The position numbers and the translations under genes were made by a program. Source: Nocardiopsis flavescens (GTDB lineage Bacteria; Actinomycetota; Actinomycetes; Streptosporangiales; Streptosporangiaceae). From it: a DNA stretch of 64,000 bases. Position 1 is the stretch's first letter. Every line of letters begins with the position of its first letter. Below the pieces are notes generated by a model. The model did not search any database and was not told the origin of the DNA. It saw only the letters and a list, made by a program, of their open reading frames with translations. Positions 1-6,747 of this stretch are shown piece after piece. Location of the stretch: contig NZ_FQZK01000002.1 of NCBI RefSeq assembly GCF_900141985.1, forward strand, positions 124,001 to 188,000. The letters are read 5' to 3'.

Positions 1-775
1 CGTAGCGGGAGCGCAGGGCGGTCAGCACCCGGCGGGCCACCCGGGCGGACACGTCCTCCCCGCGTTCGCCGTGCTCGGGGGCGAGCAGGACGTGCGGACC
101 GCGCGGGTCCACGTACAGGGTCTCCGACAGCATGCCCGGGGTGATCTCGTCGCCCGTCCCCACCAGGTCGCCGATGGAGCGGCGGTGGCGCAGGTTGAGG
201 AACGCGGGCAGGTCGCCGGTCTGCAGGTCGAGGTCGACCAGGCACACCACCCGTCCGGCGGCGGCGGCCGTGTACGCCAGGTGCACGGCGCAGGTGGTGG
301 TCCCCACCCCGCCCTTGGCCCCGCTGACCGCCAGCACCCGGCCGCGCACGCCCGAGGCGGGCAGGTCGAGAGAGGCCGACTCCAGGTGGCGGCGCAGGGT
401 GCGCGACCAGTCCGCGGCCCGGGCGATCCGGTTCTCCAGCTCGGCGATGCCGGAGTCGGCGGCGAGCACGCCGCGGGCCCCCGCCTCCATGGCGCCGGTG
501 ACGGTCTCGGCGTCCATGCTGGAGGACACCAGAAGGATCGCCAGCTGCGGGTGCCGGTGCGACAGGTCGCGGACCGCGTCGAACACCGGGGCCGGTCCCA
601 GGTCCTGGTGGACCAGGACGACGTCGAGCTCGGGGAACTCGCCCGCGGCGTCGATCAGCGCCGCGGTGGTGGAGCGCACGGCGACCAGGTCGGCGGAGGC
701 CAGCTCGTCGAAGCGCGCGGCCAGCACCATCTCCGTCTCGGAGGTGGGCATGCCCGCCAGGATCCGGAAGTTCAC
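1..775 (-). CDS. CpaE-like pilus assembly ATPase (partial, C-terminus off window)
   Basis: ParA/MinD-type ATPase of the Flp/Tad pilus system, expected to act at the inner face of the membrane in localising or assembling the pilus machine. Residues 1-115 look like a receiver-like N-terminal domain; the deviant Walker A motif GAKGGVGTTT lies at residues 152-161, followed by a VDLDLQTGD segment typical of the Walker A' region. The GTG start overlaps the stop of the upstream CpaB-like gene in a GTGA tetranucleotide, so the two are translationally coupled. The reading frame is still open at base 1, so 258 codons are visible and the end is missing. The family call is firm. Its role in pilus assembly is inferred from the neighbour and from known Tad loci. 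Confidence 0.85.
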   Translation of the reverse strand, partial: MNFRILAGMPTSETEMVLAARFDELASADLVAVRSTTAALIDAAGEFPELDVVLVHQDLGPAPVFDAVRDLSHRHPQLAILLVSSSMDAETVTGAMEAGARGVLAADSGIAELENRIARAADWSRTLRRHLESASLDLPASGVRGRVLAVSGAKGGVGTTTCAVHLAYTAAAAGRVVCLVDLDLQTGDLPAFLNLRHRRSIGDLVGTGDEITPGMLSETLYVDPRGPHVLLAPEHGERGEDVSARVARRVLTALRSRY

Positions 776-1554
776 CGCTCACCCCCCGGCGCGCGGCGGG
801 TATCCCCGCCGGTCCCGCTGCCCTCGTCGGGCGAGCCCTGACCGGCCAGCCCGTCCATGTCCTCGCTGCAGAACTCGGCCCCGCCGGGGGAGCCCCCTCC
901 GGACGCGCTCACCAGGGCCAGCCGCATCTTGGTGGAGAAGTCCTCGGCGTAGGCCAGGCGCAGCGCCGCCTCCGGATCCAGCCGGAACGTCACGGGGACG
1001 ACGCCGGCGACGCCGCCGGTGTCGGTCTCCTGGGTGCGCAGCTCGCCGATGTCGAGGACCTCGACCTCGGTGAGGACCCGCACCGCGCAGGACTGGCCGT
1101 GGTCGCGCGGCTGGAAGGTGGCGTAGATGTCGACGAACGACCCGCGCTGCACCTTGCCGGCCACGCCGGTCTCGGCGTCCACCATGATCGCGATCTCGCG
1201 CTCGCCGGTGGTCAGGGTGGGCTGCGGCTGCACCATGCCGCGCTGGAGGTAGACGCCGGCCTGCAGGTGGGAGGCGGCGACGAGCTCCTGGTCGGCGGGG
1301 GTCTCGACCTCGGACAGGTCGGAGAGGAACACCTCGGGGTCGAAGTACAGGCTGGGCACCCGGACGGTCTCCACCGAGTCCGGCCCCAGGGGCTGGTAGG
1401 CGTCGACGTCGTCGGTCAGGCGCAGCACCGTCGCGAACTCGCCGAGCTGCTCCTCCTTGGATCCGAGGTAGGTGAACACGGAGAAGAACACGGCGACGGC
1501 TCCGAGGGCGGCCACGACCATGAGGAGGACGCCGCGTCGCTGGCGGGGGTTCAT
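772..1554 (-). CDS. CpaB/SAF-domain pilus assembly protein
   Basis: A 260-residue protein with one N-terminal membrane helix at about residues 8-30 and an extracytoplasmic SAF-like domain. This is the layout of CpaB/RcpC proteins, which support the outer part of Flp/Tad pili. The region around residues 95-150 (QELVAASHLQAGVYLQRGMV, then REIAIMVDAETGVAGKVQRG) matches the SAF core, in which a conserved pattern of turnover and 'xGxVxxGxxVDI' is usual. The ATG at 1554 is chosen because the residues before it are low-complexity and the helix follows at once. It ends in a GTGA overlap with the CpaE-like gene. The C-terminal 40 residues are Gly/Ser/Asp-rich and probably unstructured. Confidence 0.75.
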   Translation of the reverse strand: MNPRQRRGVLLMVVAALGAVAVFFSVFTYLGSKEEQLGEFATVLRLTDDVDAYQPLGPDSVETVRVPSLYFDPEVFLSDLSEVETPADQELVAASHLQAGVYLQRGMVQPQPTLTTGEREIAIMVDAETGVAGKVQRGSFVDIYATFQPRDHGQSCAVRVLTEVEVLDIGELRTQETDTGGVAGVVPVTFRLDPEAALRLAYAEDFSTKMRLALVSASGGGSPGGAEFCSEDMDGLAGQGSPDEGSGTGGDTRRAPGGER

Positions 1555-1610
1555 GGGAGGTCTGTTTCCGTTTCCAGGCTCGTTGCGGGCGACCCGTTCG
1601 GGCCGGGGTC

Positions 1611-3485
1611 CTACCGGGAGTAGGTTCGGGGGTTCTCGGGGCGCGGCGCGCGTTCCGCGGGCTGCGGGTCCTCGGGCGGGTCGGGGGCGGGCGGGCGGGG
1701 GCCGGGACCTTGTGCGGCCCGCGGGTCGGTGGGCGGGGGCTCCGCGCGGTCCCCCGTGCCGGGGGCCGCGGGTGGTCGGTGGACGGCGCGGTCGGGCGCG
1801 CCGTGGGGGAGCCCGTCGACGGTGGAGTGCCAGGCGTCCTCGTCGACGGTGATCGGCGGCAGGGCCTCGGCCTCCAGGGGAGGGTACCGATCGCCGTGAC
1901 CCGGCGGCCCGTACCCCGGGGGCGGACCCGGGGGAACGGCCGGGGGCGGCCCGGCCGGCGGGCCCGTGTGCGGACTCCGTGCGGGCCCGTGGACGCGGGC
2001 GGCCCATGCCGCGGCGGTGTCGCCGGGGACGGGGCTCCCCGACCGGTCGCCGGTCGCGCTCGGCCACCCGCCGGTGTCGCGGTGCGCCGGGCGGTCGCCT
2101 CCGGCGGCGGCCGGGGCGCCCGGAGGCAGGGCCGGCGGCGCCGGGGCGGGCCACAGGGGGGAGCCGCCGGCCGGGCCCGTGCGCGGGGCGGCGGGGGGCC
2201 GTCCGCCGGTACCGCCCTCGTCCGACCGGTCCTCGGGGGGAGCGGCGCGGGGCGGCGCGTCGGCGGCCGGACCCGGGTACGCGGACGCGGGGGGCGGGCC
2301 GCTCCCACCGGTCGGGGCGGCCCCGGGGCGGTCGGCGGAGTCCGGGCGGTGGCCGTTGGCCGCCCTCGCGGCCCAAGCGGCGGCGGTGCCGGTGAGGGGC
2401 GGGCCGCCCGCGTCGCGAAAGGCCGTGTCCGGGGCGGGGCCGTGCACGGGGGGAGCGGACCGCGTCGGCGCCCCGGTGTGCGTCCCGGCGGCGTACCGGC
2501 CGCCGGTGTCCTCCTCTGGCGGCGCCGGGGCGGCGGGCGGGGACGTCCGCGGGGCCGGACGGGTCCAGGTGCCGGTGTCGCTCACCCGTGCGGTCTCGTC
2601 GGGCGGCGGGGTCTGCCGCGCCCGCAGCGGGCTGCGGGCCGAACCCGAGGAGCAGAACGGGCAGGGCGTCGCCGTCATGGGCTCGCCGCACCAGGAGCAG
2701 GCCGAGGCGCGCAGGGCCCCGGCCGCGTAGGCGAGCGCCTGCGGGTGCGCGCTCAGGGCCACGAACTCCACGTACTTGGCGGTGCCCCAGTACTCGGGTC
2801 CCAGCGGCTGTGCGGGCAGAGTGCGGGTCGCGACCGGCTGGATCGCCTGCGGGAGGTTGTCGTCGAACGCGCCCGTGATGGTCGGGTCCGGCACCGAGCA
2901 CAGCAGCTGCACGGGCTGCACCGGCCGGAAGGGCAGCCGCCGGGCCACCTCCGCGGGGCGCAGCCGCTCCACCCGCTGGGTGGGCGCGCTGTACGCCAGG
3001 AAGGACACCGTGGGCGCGTACGACCCCATGTGCTGGCGCACCGAGGTGGGGATGGCCTCCAGGCCCGACACGGTCTTGAGCCAGGCGCCCGCGAGCAGGT
3101 GGCGGGGCAGCTCGGAGGAGAGCGCGGCCACCATGCCCGGCGGCAGGTACGGGGCCAGGTAGGCGAGCTGGTCGGCCACCAGGGACAGGGCCAGCGGCGC
3201 CAGGTCCACCGGGACGCCGGCGATGTGGTCGGTGTGCAGGGCTCCGCGGGCGAAGTTCACGGCCCGGCGGGCGTCGTCCGCCCGCCAGGACGGGTACAGC
3301 GCGACGACCTTGAGGCCCGCGGCGGTCTGCCGGCGGGCGAAGGCGACGAACGCGGCGCTGCGTTCGCCGATGCCGTCGCCGTGCATCGAGAAGCGCTGCG
3401 CGCGGACCTCGCCCACATGGCCCGTGCTGGGGATGTCCGCCAACAGGGCGACGGCCGTCGCCGACCGAGGTAGGGCTGTGGACAC
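1611..3485 (-). CDS. Uncharacterised protein with zinc ribbon and long Pro-rich tail
   Basis: A 624-residue protein I cannot assign to a family of known function. Residues 1-290 form a folded-looking domain rich in Ala/Leu. A CxxC...CxxC zinc-ribbon signature (CSWCGEPMTATPCPFCSSG) follows, and the rest, more than 300 residues, is Pro/Ala/Gly/Arg-rich and likely disordered. The GTG at 3485 is preferred over an upstream in-frame start because GGAG stands 8 bases before it. It lies 56 bases upstream of the CpaB-like gene on the same strand, so it may be the first gene of the pilus operon. The tail is so GC-rich that its exact sequence is worth checking for frameshifts. No catalytic motif is visible. 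Confidence 0.65.
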   Translation of the reverse strand: MSTALPRSATAVALLADIPSTGHVGEVRAQRFSMHGDGIGERSAAFVAFARRQTAAGLKVVALYPSWRADDARRAVNFARGALHTDHIAGVPVDLAPLALSLVADQLAYLAPYLPPGMVAALSSELPRHLLAGAWLKTVSGLEAIPTSVRQHMGSYAPTVSFLAYSAPTQRVERLRPAEVARRLPFRPVQPVQLLCSVPDPTITGAFDDNLPQAIQPVATRTLPAQPLGPEYWGTAKYVEFVALSAHPQALAYAAGALRASACSWCGEPMTATPCPFCSSGSARSPLRARQTPPPDETARVSDTGTWTRPAPRTSPPAAPAPPEEDTGGRYAAGTHTGAPTRSAPPVHGPAPDTAFRDAGGPPLTGTAAAWAARAANGHRPDSADRPGAAPTGGSGPPPASAYPGPAADAPPRAAPPEDRSDEGGTGGRPPAAPRTGPAGGSPLWPAPAPPALPPGAPAAAGGDRPAHRDTGGWPSATGDRSGSPVPGDTAAAWAARVHGPARSPHTGPPAGPPPAVPPGPPPGYGPPGHGDRYPPLEAEALPPITVDEDAWHSTVDGLPHGAPDRAVHRPPAAPGTGDRAEPPPTDPRAAQGPGPRPPAPDPPEDPQPAERAPRPENPRTYSR

Positions 3486-4141
3486 TGGGCAAGCTCCATC
3501 GGTTCTGCGCGCTGGGGTGGGATGTGCCGGATGGCCTCCCGCTCGGAAATGCCCCACTCGGTCGCATCGTAACGAATGTGTGCCAGGGTGTGGGAGGTCT
3601 CGCGTTTTCCGAGATCGCCGGGGGAAGGGCGGTGATCTCGGTCCCGGGGTCGAACGGTGTGCGGCCCGCGGGTCGCCGGGCGGGGCGGGAAGGAGGATCC
3701 GGCCGGCCCCGACCGCCCTCGTTCCGCGCGGGAGGCGGGGGACGCCGGTGACCGTATGCGGCCATAGTGGCCCGACGGGTCACCGTTCCGGTCGGTGTCG
3801 CCGAGGTCTGGTGTCTTTTCCCTCCCCTTCTTGGTTTCCTGTCTGCTTTTCCGGTACTCCGTTCGTGCGCGTGCGCCGTTCTGGCGACCCCCCTAGAATG
3901 CCCTCCTTTTCCTCTCGTCACCAGAGACCGGGGTCCGGTTGTGGACGACCGCACCCCGGTTTTTCCCGCCCGGAGTGACGGAGGTGGTGGTTGATGTGGC
4001 AGGGAACGGTGTGAACCCGCGGCGCGCGCACCGGTGTCGTCTTGGTCTCTTCGGGGTTGACCGCCGTGCCTCCGGGAACGATCAGGGCTGACTTCGCGTC
4101 ATATCGTGAGAAGTCAAGCGCCCCCCAGAGGAGACGTAACG
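3486..4141. other. Intergenic region between divergent genes
   Basis: 656 bases separating the minus-strand zinc-ribbon gene from the plus-strand DUF1232 gene. No reading frame here has convincing protein character. The stretch 3790-3910 is pyrimidine-rich and lower in GC than its surroundings. A plus-strand hairpin with a T-tract (3927-3964) lies in the middle. Promoters for both flanking genes must lie here, but I cannot place -35/-10 boxes with confidence. Confidence 0.5.
3927..3964 (+). terminator. Hairpin with T-tract, no obvious upstream gene
   Basis: ACCGGGGT at 3927-3934 pairs perfectly with ACCCCGGT at 3953-3960, and an inner CGGT/ACCG stem can extend inside the loop. TTTT follows directly on the plus strand, giving the form of an intrinsic terminator. 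No plus-strand protein gene precedes it, so it would end either a short non-coding transcript starting between 3560 and 3900 or leading transcription toward the DUF1232 gene. Confidence 0.5.
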
Positions 4142-4612
4142 ATGCGCAAGGAAAACCGCGCCGCGGCGGGCGCCGCCGCCTGGCAGGTCATCCAGAACAC
4201 GGACAGCGGCATCTCCGTGTGGCAGAGGGTCGGTGCCGTCCCGCGCATGCTGTGGGCCAAGGTCCGCGGCCGCTACCCCGAGATGGGCGGCGGCAAGCTG
4301 CTGGGGATGGTCGCCCTGGCGCTGTACATCCTCTCGCCGATCGATTTCATCCCCGAACTCTTCGTGCCGCTGCTCGGCCTCACCGACGACGTCGGTGCCG
4401 CCGTGTGGCTCACCACGATGCTGCTGGGCGAGAGCGAGCGCTTCGTCCGCAGGGAGCGCGACGAGCAGGCCCGGCAGGCCTTCTCCCAGGCCAACGCCTC
4501 GGGAGGGGACGCCTCCGGCCGCGGCGGCCCGGGCCAGGGCGTTCCGCCGCAGGGGTCCGAGCCCGGGCGGGACGCCCCGGGGGCGGAGTCCGACGCCCGG
4601 CGCCGCCGCTAG
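4142..4612 (+). CDS. DUF1232/YkvA-type small membrane protein
   Basis: A 156-residue protein carrying the DUF1232 hallmark: a hydrophobic helix followed by SPIDFIPE (about residues 55-75), then a second helical segment around LTDDVGAAVWLTTMLL. Members are small membrane-associated proteins of unknown biochemical role. The C-terminal 50 residues are Gly/Pro/Arg-rich and disordered. The ATG at 4142 is preferred because AGAGGAGACG sits just upstream; in-frame sequence before it does not look coding. It stands alone, convergent with the TetR gene, and a perfect palindrome lies between them. Confidence 0.8.
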   Translation: MRKENRAAAGAAAWQVIQNTDSGISVWQRVGAVPRMLWAKVRGRYPEMGGGKLLGMVALALYILSPIDFIPELFVPLLGLTDDVGAAVWLTTMLLGESERFVRRERDEQARQAFSQANASGGDASGRGGPGQGVPPQGSEPGRDAPGAESDARRRR

Positions 4613-4708
4613 CGCGCACGGCCGCCCGCGCCCGCCCGGCGCGGGCGCCGCACCGTCCGGGGACACCCGGAGGCCGGGACCGGCGCGCGCCGGCCCCCGC
4701 GACGTACA

Positions 4709-4736
4709 CCGAAGGCGGGCCGCGGCCCGCCTTCGG
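4709..4736. terminator. Perfect 28-base palindrome between convergent genes
   Basis: CCGAAGGCGGGCCG followed at once by its exact reverse complement. It lies between the convergent DUF1232 and TetR genes and can serve as a bidirectional terminator. Confidence 0.65.
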
Positions 4737-4751
4737 CGCGTCCGGGGCCGG

Positions 4752-5330
4752 TCAGGCCGGGGGGACGATGGTGTCGACCATCCGGTCCACCAGTGCCCCG
4801 GCGTCGTCGTCGCCCAGCACGTCGGGCAGGGTCAGGGCCTCCAGGAAGAGGCCGGTCATCGCCAGGTAGAGCGTGACCACGGTGGAGCGGTCGCCGGGGA
4901 AGCCGCCCTCCAGGTGGAGGCGCACGTTGTCCTCCAGGGTGTCGCGGATGGTGCGGGTGAGCTCCGCGCGGATGCCGGGGTGGCGGTTGGCCTCCAGGCG
5001 CAGTTCCAGCAGGGCCAGGTAGCCGTTGCGGTCGGCCCGGATCCGGCGCAGCAGGTCGTGCATGCCCACTCGGGTCTGCTCGCGGCTCGGCGCGGCCGTG
5101 GAGAAGGACGCCATGAACTCCTCGGCGGGGGTCAGCCGCACGTGGACGTGGGCGCCCGCCTGCAGCAGCAGCTGGGCGCGGTCGGCGAAGTAGTTGGACG
5201 CGGTCCCGGTCGGGACGCCCGCCCGAGCGTCCACGGCGCGGAAGGTCAGCCCGCGCGCGCCCTCCTGCGCGAGCACGTCGATGGCCGCGTCCAGTAGGGC
5301 GCGGCGGCGTTCGGGGTTCCTGCGGACCAT
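4752..5330 (-). CDS. TetR-family transcriptional regulator
   Basis: A 192-residue regulator. The N-terminal helix-turn-helix covers about residues 8-55 (LTFRAVDARAGVPTGTASNYF), followed by the alpha-helical ligand-binding and dimerisation domain expected of TetR proteins. The ATG at 5330 is preceded by AGGAGG at good spacing. It is divergent from a VOC-fold gene, and the 127-base gap holds a TTTGA-N9-TCAAA inverted repeat (5418-5436), so autoregulation together with control of the VOC gene is the likely arrangement. The inducer cannot be deduced from sequence. Confidence 0.9.
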   Translation of the reverse strand: MVRRNPERRRALLDAAIDVLAQEGARGLTFRAVDARAGVPTGTASNYFADRAQLLLQAGAHVHVRLTPAEEFMASFSTAAPSREQTRVGMHDLLRRIRADRNGYLALLELRLEANRHPGIRAELTRTIRDTLEDNVRLHLEGGFPGDRSTVVTLYLAMTGLFLEALTLPDVLGDDDAGALVDRMVDTIVPPA

Positions 5331-5417
5331 CTCCTACCTCCTTTTTCTCTCGTCGGAAGGAGCGCTCCCCGGCTCCGGGGGAGACGGGTGTTGCTCTGAC
5401 AACTTCGTCTGTAGTAC

Positions 5418-5436
5418 TTTGAATGAAGTGGTCAAA
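5418..5436. promoter_or_regulatory. Candidate TetR operator
   Basis: Inverted repeat TTTGA-N9-TCAAA in the gap between the divergent TetR and VOC genes, 22 bases before the VOC start. It lies in an unusually AT-rich patch. Length and position fit a TetR-dimer site, but binding is inferred only. Confidence 0.4.
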
Positions 5437-5457
5437 AGCCTACCTCAAGGAGCAGCC

Positions 5458-5880
5458 ATGCATGTGGACCTCATCGGTACCGCCCTCCTGTGCGACGAGC
5501 CCCGCGCCGCCGCCGACTGGTTCGTCGAACACCTCGGTTTCGACCTCAACGTGGACATCGGCTGGTACGTCAACACCCAGCACCCGCAGCACGGGAACTT
5601 CTCCCTGGACTTCGTCTCCCGCGAGCACGGCTCCTCGCCGGAGGGCCTGCGCGGCCGCGCGGTGGCCGGGACGCTGGTGGCCTTCCTGGTCCCCGACGTC
5701 GAGGCGGAGGAGAAGCGCCTGCGCGCGGCCGGGGTGGAGGTCGTCCTGCCCCTGGTCCGGGAGCCCTGGGGGCAGTACCGCTTCCAGATCGCCGGTCCGC
5801 AGGGCCTGTTCGTGGAGATCCTCCAGCGGGTCGAGCCCGACCGGCGGTGGATGGAGGACAACGGCCTCCTCCCCGCATGA
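5458..5880 (+). CDS. VOC-fold (glyoxalase/bleomycin-resistance-like) protein
   Basis: A 140-residue vicinal-oxygen-chelate protein, as used by glyoxalases, antibiotic-binding proteins and dioxygenases. It has the expected two beta-alpha-beta-beta-beta modules: an ADWFVEHLGFDLNVD segment near residue 20-35 and a GQYRFQIAGPQGLFVEILQRV strand near the end, whose Glu is a usual metal ligand. The ATG at 5458 follows CAAGGAG. The adjacent divergent TetR gene and the palindrome between them suggest induction by a small molecule that this protein may bind or modify. Substrate is unknown. Confidence 0.8.
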   Translation: MHVDLIGTALLCDEPRAAADWFVEHLGFDLNVDIGWYVNTQHPQHGNFSLDFVSREHGSSPEGLRGRAVAGTLVAFLVPDVEAEEKRLRAAGVEVVLPLVREPWGQYRFQIAGPQGLFVEILQRVEPDRRWMEDNGLLPA

Positions 5881-5924
5881 CCCCGCGCGGCCGGGCCCGG
5901 GGCGGGGCGCTCGTGTGAGGCCCG

Positions 5925-6116
5925 GTGCGGCGGGGAGCCCCGGGCCGGAGGGCGGCGGCGCGGCGCGCCGGCCCGGTGGTGGAGGGCATGTACGCGGGCC
6001 TGGGCGAGGCGACGCACGGGGAGTGGGTGCGCGCGGAGAACGCGCCGGCCACCGTCGACCCGGACGCCCTCCACCCGGGGGCACGGCGCTACCAGCAGGA
6101 GCAGGGACTGCTCTGA
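5925..6116 (+). pseudogene. Probable C-terminal remnant of a TAXI-type TRAP binding protein
   Basis: The last 45 codons read MYAGLGEATHGEW... then DPDALHPGARRYQQEQGLL and stop. The 'lHPGA-x-x-Y-x-x-E-x-G' ending is typical of the C-terminus of TAXI-family TRAP-transporter solute-binding proteins. The residues before it are Arg/Ala/Gly-rich and do not resemble the rest of such a protein, and no signal peptide or body is present. I read this as a decayed fragment. It could also be a chance short frame. Confidence 0.35.
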
Positions 6117-6126
6117 CGCGGGCCGC

Positions 6127-6159
6127 GGGGCGGCGGCGTGCGGGGCCGGCCGCCGCCCC
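6127..6159 (-). terminator. GC-rich hairpin after the YciI-like gene
   Basis: GGGGCGGCGG and its reverse complement CCGCCGCCCC are separated by 13 bases, directly downstream of the minus-strand YciI-like gene. Confidence 0.4.
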
Positions 6160-6168
6160 CGGCGGGGC

Positions 6169-6471
6169 CTACGGGCGCAGGTGCTCGGCCAGCGGGCCCA
6201 GGACGGCACTCCACTCGCGCACCTGGACGTCCGCCACCAGGCCCTCCAGGACGAAGGGGTCCTTCTCCAGCAGGGCCCGGACCTCCCCGGCGGAACCGCC
6301 GCGGAACAGCAGCAGGGCGCCCGGGGCGTCCTGGGGGCCGAACGGGCCCGAGACCAGGTTGGCCCCCTGCTCGGAGAGCCCGCCCAGGTACTCGCGGTGC
6401 GCGGGGCGGTGCTCGTCGCGGGCGGCGTCGCTGTTCTCGGCGTAGGTGTAGGTGACGGCGAAGACGGCCAT
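6169..6471 (-). CDS. YciI-like domain protein
   Basis: A 100-residue single-domain protein of the YCII/dimeric alpha-beta-barrel family. The typical pattern is an N-terminal strand (AVTYTY), a central region with His residues (EHRPAHREYLGGL), and a C-terminal segment containing DPFVLEGLVADVQVREW, which matches the family motif 'DPf...Gl...v.v..w'. ATG at 6471 follows GGAGG on the minus strand. Members have been suggested to act as small enzymes or regulators, and no reaction is established for this one. It is monocistronic, just downstream of the chaperone-GTPase operon but separated from it by about 100 bases. Confidence 0.8.
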   Translation of the reverse strand: MAVFAVTYTYAENSDAARDEHRPAHREYLGGLSEQGANLVSGPFGPQDAPGALLLFRGGSAGEVRALLEKDPFVLEGLVADVQVREWSAVLGPLAEHLRP

Positions 6472-6576
6472 GGGGCGTTCCTCCTGGTGGCTGCGGTCCG
6501 GTACCGCCCCATGATCCCCGACCGGCCCGCACCCCGCGCAGCCGGGTCCCGTGCGCGGCCGGGGCGCGGTCCCGGC

Positions 6577-6747
6577 TCAGGGGGAGCGGCGCGCCGCGTA
6601 CTCCCAGGCGAGGAGGATCATCTCGGTGCCCTCGTGGAGCAGGACCGCGGCCAGGGCCAGGGTGACCCCGACCACCAGCACGTACACGGCGGCGGCGATG
6701 GCCCGGCGCGCCCTCCGGTGGCCGTACGGGACCGCCGGCGGGCTCAC
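6577..6747 (-). CDS. 56-residue single-pass membrane protein ending the chaperone-GTPase operon
   Basis: A very short gene whose GTG start overlaps the stop of the membrane GTPase gene in a GTGA tetranucleotide, so it is probably translated by coupling. The product has a basic N-terminus (HRRARRAIAAA) followed by a hydrophobic stretch at about residues 17-45, broken by HEGTE, and ends EYAARRSP. No family is recognised. Its position as the last member of an otherwise tightly coupled set makes it a likely functional subunit, perhaps a membrane partner of the GTPase. A coding call rests on overlap, codon bias and the hydrophobic profile. Confidence 0.6.
   Translation of the reverse strand: MSPPAVPYGHRRARRAIAAAVYVLVVGVTLALAAVLLHEGTEMILLAWEYAARRSP

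Noticed and set aside
772-3954. A 1060-codon open frame across the CpaB-like gene and its neighbour
   Set aside because: Only the part from 1554 down is protein-like. The rest is antisense or off-frame sequence kept open by high GC.
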